From Bacteroidota bacterium (GTDB taxonomy: Bacteria > Bacteroidota > Bacteroidia > Flavobacteriales > Weeksellaceae): a stretch of DNA of 11,300 nt. Made by a program: the position numbers and the translations under genes. The notes beneath the pieces are model-generated. The model saw only the letters and a program-made list of their open reading frames with translations. It was not told the origin of the DNA and made no database searches. The stretch covers positions 1-11,300 of the forward strand of contig JAEXBS010000040.1 of NCBI GenBank assembly GCA_023393915.1, read 5' to 3'. Below are positions 1 to 7,342 of this stretch, piece by piece; position 1 is the stretch's first letter, and each line of letters starts with the position of its first letter.

Positions 1-229
1 AGGTATTGCCCGCCACAACGCTGACGCCAAGCAGTTCAACCTTGGACGACAGAGCCAACATTGCCATCGCCATACCGTCGTCGTATATCTCCACCATGTC
101 GGAGTCCAGAATAACCAGCTCTTTTTCTTTAGAAGTATCCGCCGCGCAGGCCGATTTCACAAAAAATATGAGCAAAAAGAGAGTCAGCGTAATTAGGAAC
201 AGATTGCCTGAATTATCATAACTGTACAT
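1..229 (-). CDS. secreted nucleoside hydrolase (IUNH family), N-terminal part only
   Basis: Partial gene that runs off the left edge; 76 residues are visible. Residues about 9-24 form a hydrophobic signal-peptide core, followed by Ser-Ala-Cys-Ala-Ala-Asp, a fair signal peptidase I site after the second Ala. Lys at -3 from the Cys argues against a lipobox. The mature part opens with LVILDSDMVEIYDDGMAMAM and then LLGVSVVAGNT. This is the Asp-rich metal- and ribose-binding motif of inosine-uridine-type nucleoside hydrolases, in the variant with two extra residues between the Asp pairs (D42, D44, D50, D51). Family role: hydrolysis of the N-glycosidic bond of nucleosides, here probably outside the cytoplasmic membrane. 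The start is uncertain: ATG at 229 and in-frame ATG at 250 both lack a good ribosome binding site. It lies beyond a probable terminator of the upstream cluster, so it is likely a separate unit. Confidence 0.8.
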   Translation of the reverse strand, partial: MYSYDNSGNLFLITLTLFLLIFFVKSACAADTSKEKELVILDSDMVEIYDDGMAMAMLALSSKVELLGVSVVAGNT

Positions 230-263
230 TACCGGCACCAGCTTTATCATTTATTTTTGCGAT

Positions 264-269
264 ATTATA
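264..269 (-). promoter_or_regulatory. possible -10 box for the nucleoside hydrolase gene
   Basis: A perfect TATAAT reads leftward, 34 bp before the ATG at 229. No convincing -35 hexamer lies 16-18 bp upstream (the best is 3 of 6 matches), so this is only a tentative promoter. Transcription from it would start near 257, which fits the ATG at 229 better than the one at 250. Confidence 0.3.
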
Positions 270-302
270 CACTTTTATCAAAAGCTATGGACACAGAGAT
301 GC

Positions 303-327
303 AAAAAAGCGATGAAGATCTCGCTCC
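303..327 (-). terminator. probable Rho-independent terminator of the methyltransferase cluster
   Basis: Reading leftward, AGCGA pairs with TCGCT (325-321 with 312-308) around an 8-base loop, with possible G-U pairs at the base. The 3' arm runs straight into a T6 tract (308-303). The stem is short, so strength is uncertain, but the position about 40 bases after the last gene of the cluster is right for a terminator. Confidence 0.5.
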
Positions 328-365
328 ATACTTTGTTCACCGGCTTTTCCTAGTATGACGCACAG

Positions 366-1079
366 CTAAGATTCTCTCACATTTTCCCGTCTCCATAAGC
401 ATTTATCTCTTCGAGAACATTCGTGACACATCGAGCCGATCTTATTCTCCTTGTAGTGCGGCCCCAGACCTATTAGAGATGAGTTTGAGATATGAGGTAT
501 AAGGAAAGAGCTGTCGTTAAGAGAAAGCCCTATCTCCTCTCCGTGCCCCAAACGATAAAGATCACGCTGCCCCTCCACACTCCACCCATCTACAGAACCC
601 GGCTGCATGGATGGCCCCACGCCCCAGCACCTCTCCGCTGCCAGCAACTCTATATGGGCGCGCATTTTGCCGGAAATTTCCGCCAGCGCCTGCACACCCA
701 GGACATCAAGATAATACATCATGAAATAATCTTCGGCCTTGGCGTACTCATGCATAAGCGTGACCAGCGGGCCGCCGACGCTGCACAGGCACACAGCCAC
801 CTCCTGGGCGGGAATCAGGTAACCTGCTCTCGGACCAACGTACAGCTTTTCTTCGCTGCCTTCGTGGTGAGATATAACGATGCATTCCTCTTCATCACGC
901 TCTTTCTTATATATCTCCAGCACTGACTTCAAATCAAGAACTTTGCCCCCCTCATCGTATGCCCGTTTGACCGCCACGATCATATCGTCGGAGGCCTTCT
1001 TCCTGCGGCTCCGCTTCAGAGAGTCAGCAAGCATATCCTGCCAGTCAAATTCAACTTCGGCAAACTTTATTATCTCCAT
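366..1079 (-). CDS. MetH activation-domain-like protein with C-terminal Cys cluster
   Basis: 237 residues. The stretch at about 149-207 (ERCWGVGPSMQPGSVDGWS, then the IGLSLNDSSFLIPHISNSSL region) follows the pattern of the B12-dependent methionine synthase activation domain (SPGY..WPLEEQ....IGV.L..S.LM.P.KSVSG). In MetH this domain binds S-adenosylmethionine and helps reductive methylation of cobalamin. Stand-alone versions occur beside corrinoid methyltransferase genes, and a role in corrinoid reactivation is inferred here. The C-terminus carries C218-x2-C221-x5-C227 followed by basic residues, which could hold a metal or Fe-S cluster. The start is well set: AGGAGG at 1093-1088 lies 8 bases before the ATG. 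The gene begins 16 bases after the RACo-like gene and ends the cluster with a TAG stop. An alternative is a corrinoid-binding or chaperone role. Confidence 0.72.
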   Translation of the reverse strand: MEIIKFAEVEFDWQDMLADSLKRSRRKKASDDMIVAVKRAYDEGGKVLDLKSVLEIYKKERDEEECIVISHHEGSEEKLYVGPRAGYLIPAQEVAVCLCSVGGPLVTLMHEYAKAEDYFMMYYLDVLGVQALAEISGKMRAHIELLAAERCWGVGPSMQPGSVDGWSVEGQRDLYRLGHGEEIGLSLNDSSFLIPHISNSSLIGLGPHYKENKIGSMCHECSRRDKCLWRRENVRES

Positions 1080-1095
1080 CCTGCGTACCTCCTGT

Positions 1096-2706
1096 TTACG
1101 ATAGATAAAAAGAGAGGTTCTTCACAAATTTTAACGGAAATTCTCTATGCGTGGCCAGTTCGATATGTTTTGCCGACGAGATAACCCTTCTGGCCTCTCT
1201 CCAATGTTCCGGATGGAGAATGAACTCTATCGCCCCCAAACCGGAGCTGTTTCCGACCGACTTGATTTTTTCTACAGGAAGCTGAGGCAGTATCCCAGTC
1301 TTCATCGCGTTTTCTATGTTGAGGTAGTTTCCGAAAGCTCCCGCGAGAAATACCATGTCAATATCTTCCAATCTTTTTCCCGCCTCTTCAAGCATTATCT
1401 CAATGCCGGTTGCAATCGCGCTTTTGGCTAGCTGCAGTTCCCGAATATCTTTCTGCGTTATAAAGATGCTTCTTTTACTGTTTTTTGATAGCAGGAACCG
1501 CCTCTGCCCCACGTCAAGCCTCTCGTAGAGAGCGTTTTCAGGAGACAATTTTTTCTCAAATTTTCCGCTGTTATCGATAATATGCTCTTCAAGCAGCAGG
1601 GTTATCGCATCTACAAGACCGGAACCGCAAATCCCAACGGCCGGAATATTATCTATCGTGGAAACATATATCCCGCCTGGTTCTTTTTTAATATGGTCTA
1701 TAGCTCCCTCGGAGGCACACATTCCCTGGGATATCTTCGCTCCCTCAAGGGCCGGTCCCGCCGCGGCTGAACAACAGAGCAAAAAATCTTTGCAGCCAAG
1801 CACCATTTCGTTGTTTGTCCCTATATCTATGAGCAGCGACAGCTTTTCCGATTTTGTCATTCCTGTATAGATTATCCCGGCAGTGATGTCGCCACCGACA
1901 AAACCAGATATATTGGGCAAAAGGCGGACGACGGTCTCCGGAGAGAGCGCCAGATTCATGTGCGCGGCGGTTAGAGTCGGAAATTCATTGTATTGTGGAG
2001 TAAAAGGAGCCCTGCCGATACTCGCCGGCGATACACCTGCAAAGAGATGTTCCATCGTGGTATTGGCGGAGACGACAACCTCTGTTATCTCATCTTCCGA
2101 GACGGATGCCCGCCTCTGCAGGTTAAATATCAGCCTGTTCACCGCATCGACAGCTCTGCTCTGAAGCACCGCCAGGCCATCTTCCCTCTCCGAGGCATAT
2201 CCGATGCGGGAGATAACGTCAGCGCCAAATGTCACTTGGGGGTTCATCGCCGATGAAACCGCGATTACCGCACCACAACTCTTATTGACAAGATAGGCGA
2301 CAATCGTCGTGGTCCCAATATCGACAGCGATAGAAAACAACACCTTTTCATCCTTACTGCCGTCGTTGTCGGCTGCGGCGCATTCTTCACCGGAAAGTAT
2401 CCTCATGTGCTGCGGCTCCACGTCTGCCCGGCTCACCACCATGCCTCTTTTTGCCGGCGTGATACAGGCCAGCCTTATACCGGCCTCAATCTCTTCATCG
2501 CTAAGAAGCAGCCGCTCCCTTTCAGAGCAGTCGGTGACGACACCTCTAATCTTTACACGACACTTGCCGCAGGTTCCGTTTCCGCCGCACGGTTCAGCCA
2601 CTTCGCTTCCAGAGCGTCTCATAAGTTCCCCCAGAGTTTCACCCTCCATCGGTTTCACTCTCGTACAAGAAATCAGGTATACAAAGTTGTCTGCGGTATC
2701 TTTCAT
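1096..2706 (-). CDS. RACo-like ATP-dependent reductive activator of corrinoid protein (2Fe-2S + DUF4445)
   Basis: 536 residues. The N-terminal ferredoxin-like domain has C40-x5-C46-x2-C49 and C81, the plant-type 2Fe-2S pattern (CGGNGTCGKC). The remainder is the ASKHA-fold DUF4445 module: AVDIGTTTIVAYL at about 127, MNPQVTFGADVISRIG at about 154, then LLIDIGTNNE, GICGSGLVDA and near the C-terminus VFLAGAFGNYLN with SVGNSSGLGA. Family role: uses ATP to drive electrons uphill and return Co(II) to Co(I) in corrinoid proteins after accidental oxidation, acting in the cytosol. It is somewhat shorter than the roughly 630-residue Carboxydothermus enzyme. An ATG at 2715 is also in frame but abuts the GGGGAG ribosome site with no spacing. 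ATG 2706 sits 9 bases away and is preferred. The gene follows the hyuA-type gene by 39 bases. The likely client is the corrinoid protein at 6677-7330. Confidence 0.9.
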   Translation of the reverse strand: MKDTADNFVYLISCTRVKPMEGETLGELMRRSGSEVAEPCGGNGTCGKCRVKIRGVVTDCSERERLLLSDEEIEAGIRLACITPAKRGMVVSRADVEPQHMRILSGEECAAADNDGSKDEKVLFSIAVDIGTTTIVAYLVNKSCGAVIAVSSAMNPQVTFGADVISRIGYASEREDGLAVLQSRAVDAVNRLIFNLQRRASVSEDEITEVVVSANTTMEHLFAGVSPASIGRAPFTPQYNEFPTLTAAHMNLALSPETVVRLLPNISGFVGGDITAGIIYTGMTKSEKLSLLIDIGTNNEMVLGCKDFLLCCSAAAGPALEGAKISQGMCASEGAIDHIKKEPGGIYVSTIDNIPAVGICGSGLVDAITLLLEEHIIDNSGKFEKKLSPENALYERLDVGQRRFLLSKNSKRSIFITQKDIRELQLAKSAIATGIEIMLEEAGKRLEDIDMVFLAGAFGNYLNIENAMKTGILPQLPVEKIKSVGNSSGLGAIEFILHPEHWREARRVISSAKHIELATHREFPLKFVKNLSFYLS

Positions 2707-2745
2707 TAAAATCATCTCCCCTCTGCGGACCAGACAAAAACATAT

Positions 2746-4752
2746 TTATTTTGCGAGGACTTCGGAAACGTCAAAATAGATATGTGTCGAAAGGTGAATC
2801 TTCCGTATTCCTCCGGCGACCAAAGCTTCAGTGTCTTCTCGTTTGTGACAGACAACCGGGCGCTTTGCACCGGCATTCAGCGCCCGCTCCGTTACCCACG
2901 GAACAAGAGCTTCGACAGTATGGCTAACCGCTTCATCCAAATGTTCAAAATCTTTGATCCCTACCGGAAGATGGGCCCGGTAACCGCCGTCCGCGGCTAG
3001 CGGCGTAATCAGCACTGAGTACCGGAGAAAAAACGTTCCCACAGCGGCTCCTACCGCACCAGCCACACCGGCATTTTCCGGCTGTATAGCCTCTTCGGAA
3101 AGTATTTCCCCGATCCTCGGTATAAAGGCCCACGAGGGAGCCCCCACGCCAATCAGTTCCGTGTTCAATTTGAGCAGAAGCGCTGGAGGCAGGCTAGTTT
3201 GGGAAGAAAGCGCAAAATCGATGAGCGAAATAGCCCCATTATGGCGAGCAAAATCAAATCCCTGTGTGGAAAGCCTTTTTACAAAAATATTTTTCACGGC
3301 CAGCTGACTCACTTTTTCACACACCAAAGTACACAAGCCTGCAACAGATTCCAAGTTACCGCCGGCAAGTATCCTTGCCCCCAGCTCGGAAGCGCAGCTA
3401 TCCCATTTACTGAGCCTGCCTAAAACAACCAGCGCGTCCGTCGGAGTGAAGGCCGCAAATTGAATCAGCCCCCTCTTTTCCATCTCCTCAAGCTGTATCG
3501 TTCCCATGTTCAAAAGTCGTTCATCTTTCAACAGGCGGCTTACAGTCGACGGTCTATCTCCTAGAGCCGACAATATCCTCTTCTCAAAGCTGTCGGAGAC
3601 TCGGCATTTCTCTCCGCGAAAAACTACTATCGGTTCCTGAGAGGTACCCTCCGCGAGAATATCCTTCAGGCAGCTTATCACCTCTGAGTTATCGGCTGCT
3701 GCTGAACATAAAGAGCGGACACGCCTCGGACCAATCAGCAGTTCCTTGTCTTTTGAAAAACGCACTCGGCTGTCTCCGCCAAGGCCAAATGTAAAAATAT
3801 CGATAGATTTTACAAGAGTATGATGGCCTCCGACGGTGGTTCCCCTCGTACCAATAACTGGATGCCCGCCCTCATCCAGATAAATGATATCCGTCGTCGT
3901 ACCTCCGATATCCACTATACATGACCCTCTGGCAAATCCAGCGGCCTTTGCCAGATAACAGGCGCCGATGGCACTGGCCGCCGGTCCGGAAAGTACCGTC
4001 TCTATCGGGTGCACACGTGCCCAATCCATGCTGACAAGAGAACCGTCACTCCTTACAACCATTATCGGCACATTGATACCTAATCTGGCACAGACGTCTT
4101 CGACAGAGTTCAAAAGTTCAATGATTATCGGGATAAGCCCTGCGTTCAGCGCTGCGGTGGTGGCTCTTTTCAAAGCGTCAAGCTCAGTAGCCAGCTCATG
4201 ACCGCATGTCACATGGATATCCGGCCTTTTGGTGCGGATAATCTCCCGCGCGCGTATCTCATGCGCCGGGTTGCGAACGGAGAAGAACGACGACACGGCC
4301 ACTGTCTCAATTTCGGGCAGCATCGCGTCACAGATTTCACAAAATGCCGCCTCGTCAAACGGCGCCGCTTCGCTGCCCTTCGGATCATGTCCGCCTCTTA
4401 TCTGATAGACAAGGTCAGTGCCAAATTTTTTTTCGTGGCTGTATTTCTCGGCAATATCTTGATCGTAGCCTATAATTACTAAAGCGCTGGGGCGAAGTTT
4501 ATTTTCCACGATAGCATTGGTGGCCAGCGTCGTCGCCAGATTAAAGGCTTTGATCTGTTCCGGATTTACCTCCGCAAGTATTAGTTTCAGGCCATTTTCT
4601 ATAGTACCGGCAAGATCTGAATGCATGGTAGGAGTCTTCGCCGAGGCAATGGCCGTACCGTCAGCCTCACTCCAAAAAACAAGATCGGTAAAGGTTCCCC
4701 CTGCGTCTATGCCAAGTATACCCTGCCGCATGGCATTGCTAAACTCTCCCAT
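2746..4752 (-). CDS. HyuA-type hydantoinase/oxoprolinase family protein (ASKHA ATPase)
   Basis: 668 residues from the preferred start. Family motifs appear in order: GIDAGGTFTDLVFW (nucleotide phosphate loop), ATTLATNAIVE, RSDGSL, ETVLSGPAASAIGA, IVDIGGTTTDIIYLDEGG, GGDSRV and TPTDALVVLGRL. Classic members open hydantoin or 5-oxoproline rings with ATP, usually with a HyuB partner. No hyuB gene is present in this window. Placed directly before the RACo-like activator, which shares the ASKHA fold, it may act in corrinoid maintenance or on the substrate skeleton left after demethylation; both are inference. Start choice: AAGGGAG abuts the ATG at 4761 with zero spacing but lies 9 bases before the in-frame ATG at 4752. 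The gene follows a 235-bp gap containing a hairpin, so it may have its own promoter. Confidence 0.85.
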   Translation of the reverse strand: MGEFSNAMRQGILGIDAGGTFTDLVFWSEADGTAIASAKTPTMHSDLAGTIENGLKLILAEVNPEQIKAFNLATTLATNAIVENKLRPSALVIIGYDQDIAEKYSHEKKFGTDLVYQIRGGHDPKGSEAAPFDEAAFCEICDAMLPEIETVAVSSFFSVRNPAHEIRAREIIRTKRPDIHVTCGHELATELDALKRATTAALNAGLIPIIIELLNSVEDVCARLGINVPIMVVRSDGSLVSMDWARVHPIETVLSGPAASAIGACYLAKAAGFARGSCIVDIGGTTTDIIYLDEGGHPVIGTRGTTVGGHHTLVKSIDIFTFGLGGDSRVRFSKDKELLIGPRRVRSLCSAAADNSEVISCLKDILAEGTSQEPIVVFRGEKCRVSDSFEKRILSALGDRPSTVSRLLKDERLLNMGTIQLEEMEKRGLIQFAAFTPTDALVVLGRLSKWDSCASELGARILAGGNLESVAGLCTLVCEKVSQLAVKNIFVKRLSTQGFDFARHNGAISLIDFALSSQTSLPPALLLKLNTELIGVGAPSWAFIPRIGEILSEEAIQPENAGVAGAVGAAVGTFFLRYSVLITPLAADGGYRAHLPVGIKDFEHLDEAVSHTVEALVPWVTERALNAGAKRPVVCHKREDTEALVAGGIRKIHLSTHIYFDVSEVLAK

Positions 4753-4828
4753 GGTAGACATCTCCCTTTAAGGCAAAATTTCTGTATATAAAATCCTTCA
4801 GAAAATATGCGCAGTTCAGTGAAGACTC

Positions 4829-4868
4829 CAAAATCTAGTCCCTTATATTTATTGGGGACTAGATTTTG
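4829..4868 (-). terminator. perfect 14-bp hairpin, terminator or leader attenuator
   Basis: Arms 4829-4842 and 4855-4868 (CAAAATCTAGTCCC and its exact complement) enclose a 12-base AT-rich loop. The arm bases AAAA and TTTT form the foot of the stem, as in bidirectional terminators, but no T tract continues beyond either side. It lies about 130 bases after the transporter stop and 76 bases before the hyuA-type start. Confidence 0.6.
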
Positions 4869-4913
4869 TAACAAATCGCTTTATAAAATATCCACATATT
4901 GACGTTCGCTTTT

Positions 4914-4919
4914 ATTATA
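4914..4919 (-). promoter_or_regulatory. possible -10 box upstream of the hyuA-type gene
   Basis: A leftward TATAAT with no convincing -35 hexamer at 16-18 bp. If used, the transcript would begin near 4907 and carry the 4829-4868 hairpin in a leader of about 155 bases. Tentative. Confidence 0.25.
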
Positions 4920-4996
4920 ACCCGATGGTATATTTACAGTTATTTTTACTGGTAGATACTAATTTAAATAGCGGCAATCAGGATAAACAGATATTA

Positions 4997-6571
4997 TCAT
5001 TCATCTGTAGTTGGTATTTCCTCCGGAGGTATTGAGGATCCATATTCTATGATCCAGCACTTTTTAGCACATTCAAAGACACCCCAGAGCTGCGGCACAT
5101 AAAAAATAAATAACGGTACCGCTGCTACGACAATAAATGTCTGAAGTGAATTCATCACCTTTTCACCACCGATTTTTACCAAGAAAGTCGCCACCGCCCC
5201 CAATAAAACACCCCAAAGAACTCTGACCCAACGATACGGGTGCTCCATCCCCGTTACTCCGATGGCCATGCTATAGACCACCCCTGCGCCTGTCGTAACA
5301 AGGAATAGAGCCACCAATAGTAACGAAAGCGGTACAAGAAGGCCAGCCGCTGGCATGCTTTGCATTATCGTAAGCAGAACCGTCGGCATTCCATTACTGC
5401 GCAATGGTCCGGAAATTATTCCCGGCTGGGACAGCTCCATAAAAATCCCTGCTCCGCCAAGAATAGAAAACCAGAAGTTTGTGATAATCGGCCCTACAAG
5501 ACAGACGACCAAGAGGAGCTGGCGCAGTGTCCTACCTTTGGATATGCGCACCAAAAGAATAGCCATCGTCGGTCCGTAGCTAAGAAACCATGGCCAATAG
5601 AAAGCAGTCCACCAGCCAAGCCATTCATGGTCTCCCCGATACATACTGATTTTAAAGAAATTGGAAATATACGTCCCCATTCCGCTCATAAACGAGTCCA
5701 GGATAAACACTCCCGGACCAAAAAACAGGACAAACGCGATCATAAATATCGCCAGGTACAATGTCCACTTTGCAAGAAAGTCTATCCCCCTATATATACC
5801 TGTCGATGCGGCAACTGTAAATACGACAGTAGTTATGATCAATACTAACAATCTAGAGGCAAAAGCATCGGGAATTCCCCAAATTGCCTGAAGGGCATAA
5901 CTCATCTGTAAAGATAAGAACCCTATCGGGCCAATAGTCCCTGCCGCCACGGCAATGAGTGAACAGGCGTCCATTAAAGTCCCGGGATAACCAAGAACTC
6001 CTTTCTCGCCAAGTACAGGATATAAGAGGGTACGCGCTTTCAGCGGCATCCCCTTAAAATCACAGGCATAAACAAGGATCACCACACCAATCGCCTGAGC
6101 ACCCCACGCAAGGAATCCCCAATGAAGAAAACTCTGCGCCATCGCAGGGGCCACCGCTTCGGCCGTACCCGGAGTTATTTGTCCAAATGCTCTTGGTACC
6201 TCCAAAAAATGGTACATTGGTTCGGCCGCCGAGAAAAAGACTCCGCCCCCCGCAAGCAAAGTGGTTAAAATGATTGCAAACCAGTTAAAAGTTTTTAAAT
6301 CTATAACGGAATTTTTCCCGCCAATCTTAACTTCGCCATATTTGGAACAGGCGATGACCAGACAAATCAGCCATATAGCAAGAAACACAAATTGCATAAT
6401 GGCCCCGCTGTAAGTCACTATTTTTTTGTGGGCGGCATAAATTAATTTGCTCGCTAATTCCTCATCTGCCAAGCATAGAATTACAAACAAGATAAAAAAT
6501 CCTGCGCTAATGATGAAAGTCGGCCATTCCATATTTTTCGTTTCCAATTCATTATTCTTTTCTAGTTTCAC
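4997..6571 (-). CDS. BCCT-family transporter for a betaine/carnitine-like quaternary amine
   Basis: About 524 residues with roughly twelve hydrophobic segments. The BCCT hallmark, an aromatic box followed by a basic loop, is clear at 320-349: WWTAFYWPWFLSYGP, then RISKGRTLR. The segment AGGGVFFSAAEPMYHF at 107-122 matches the conserved substrate-site helix. Family role: moves glycine betaine, choline, carnitine or related trimethylammonium compounds across the cytoplasmic membrane. The Gly-x-Gly-x-Gly pattern of Na-coupled BetP is not kept (LLAGGG here), so coupling may differ. The start is uncertain: GTG at 6571 is preceded by GGGGTGA at 5 bases. GTG at 6580 (AAGGA at 5 bases), ATG at 6532 and GTG at 6622 are alternatives. 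It lies about 105 bases after the corrinoid protein gene and probably supplies the methyltransferase substrate. The stop is TGA. Confidence 0.88.
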   Translation of the reverse strand: MKLEKNNELETKNMEWPTFIISAGFFILFVILCLADEELASKLIYAAHKKIVTYSGAIMQFVFLAIWLICLVIACSKYGEVKIGGKNSVIDLKTFNWFAIILTTLLAGGGVFFSAAEPMYHFLEVPRAFGQITPGTAEAVAPAMAQSFLHWGFLAWGAQAIGVVILVYACDFKGMPLKARTLLYPVLGEKGVLGYPGTLMDACSLIAVAAGTIGPIGFLSLQMSYALQAIWGIPDAFASRLLVLIITTVVFTVAASTGIYRGIDFLAKWTLYLAIFMIAFVLFFGPGVFILDSFMSGMGTYISNFFKISMYRGDHEWLGWWTAFYWPWFLSYGPTMAILLVRISKGRTLRQLLLVVCLVGPIITNFWFSILGGAGIFMELSQPGIISGPLRSNGMPTVLLTIMQSMPAAGLLVPLSLLLVALFLVTTGAGVVYSMAIGVTGMEHPYRWVRVLWGVLLGAVATFLVKIGGEKVMNSLQTFIVVAAVPLFIFYVPQLWGVFECAKKCWIIEYGSSIPPEEIPTTDE

Positions 6572-6639
6572 ATTTTTCACCCCAATCCTTAAACTTATCA
6601 GACTCCGCTCTGCCACAATCACACATAAATAAATGACTC

Positions 6640-6667
6640 ACGGGCCGAAAAATATTTTCCGACCCGT
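6640..6667 (-). other. strand-specific intercistronic RNA hairpin
   Basis: In leftward RNA, ACGGGUCGGAAAA pairs along up to 13 positions with the complementary arm, including two G-U pairs. In rightward RNA the same two positions would be A-C mismatches. The structure starts 9 bases after the corrinoid gene stop. No T tract follows on the 3' side, so it is better read as a processing, mRNA-stabilising or partial-termination element between the catalytic genes and the transporter gene. Confidence 0.55.
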
Positions 6668-6676
6668 ACCTAATTA

Positions 6677-7330
6677 CTATTTCAGCCCAAGCAGCATATC
6701 TGCTTCGATTACCGTACCTGAAGCATCCTCTGCGTAGCCGTCGGCTCCGATCTTGTTTGCCCAGTCGCGCGATACCGGAGCACCGCCAACGATTACCTTT
6801 ATCTGGTCTCTTATACCAGCCTCTTTAGCCATTTCGATGAATTCCTGCTGCGCTGGCATCGTCGTCGAAAGCAGTGACGAAAGCCCCACTATGTCAGGCT
6901 TATGTTCCTTCACCAGCTCAATCATCTTTTTGTTGGGCACGTCTTTCCCCGCGTCGATAATGTTATATCCAGAGGCGTTCATTATCATGCCTACAAGGCT
7001 CTTTCCGATATCGTGCACGTCACCCTCGACAGTTGCCAGAAGCACCGTCCCGCGCTTTTCGATTTTAGTATCTTCCGTTTCAAATTTATCTTGGAGGCGT
7101 TTCATTATGTCGGTTGTGATCTCCGCAGCCAACAGCAATTCCGGCAGGAATACCTCCTCCTCGGCAAAGAGGACGCCAAGTTCCTGCAATCCGGCAGCCA
7201 ACCCCTCGTTCAGGACTTCCATCGGCGTCACGCCATTTTCCAGAGCTTTGTCCACCAACGCATTCGTCTCCGTACGGTCCTGGTCCATCAACGCCGCGAT
7301 GATTTTGCTCAGCATTTCCTGTTTACTCAT
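6677..7330 (-). CDS. corrinoid (methyl-carrier) protein, MtbC/MttC/MtgC type
   Basis: 217 residues, the usual length for this family. Residues 1-90 form the helical cap domain that shields the methyl group (LFAEEEVFLPELLLAAEITT). Residues 95-217 form the B12-binding Rossmann domain: D104-V-H106-D-I-G109 supplies the lower-axial His ligand of cobalt, followed by GLSSLLSTTM at 149-158 and VGGAPVS at 181-187. It carries the methyl group on cobalt between the substrate methyltransferase and the acceptor methyltransferase in the cytosol. The gene starts 12 bases after the MttB-like gene. Its ribosome site AGGAGG overlaps that gene's TAG stop, which suggests translational coupling. It ends in tandem TAG TAA stops. 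Confidence 0.95.
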   Translation of the reverse strand: MSKQEMLSKIIAALMDQDRTETNALVDKALENGVTPMEVLNEGLAAGLQELGVLFAEEEVFLPELLLAAEITTDIMKRLQDKFETEDTKIEKRGTVLLATVEGDVHDIGKSLVGMIMNASGYNIIDAGKDVPNKKMIELVKEHKPDIVGLSSLLSTTMPAQQEFIEMAKEAGIRDQIKVIVGGAPVSRDWANKIGADGYAEDASGTVIEADMLLGLK

Positions 7331-7342
7331 GATATCTGCCTC

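Larger units (their letters stand above)
4753..4996. other. intergenic region between transporter and hyuA-type gene
   Basis: About 240 bp without a gene. It holds a leftward TATAAT at 4919-4914 (no good -35), a perfect 14-bp inverted repeat at 4829-4868, and a weak leftward TATATA near 4784-4789. The hyuA ribosome site AAGGGAG is next to 4762. It may combine the end of the transporter transcript with the start of a second transcript for the three accessory genes. Confidence 0.6.

Noticed and set aside
6..221. Plus-strand 71-residue frame at the left edge
   Set aside because: The minus strand encodes a signal peptide and the nucleoside hydrolase DSDM...DDG motif, so this frame is a shadow.
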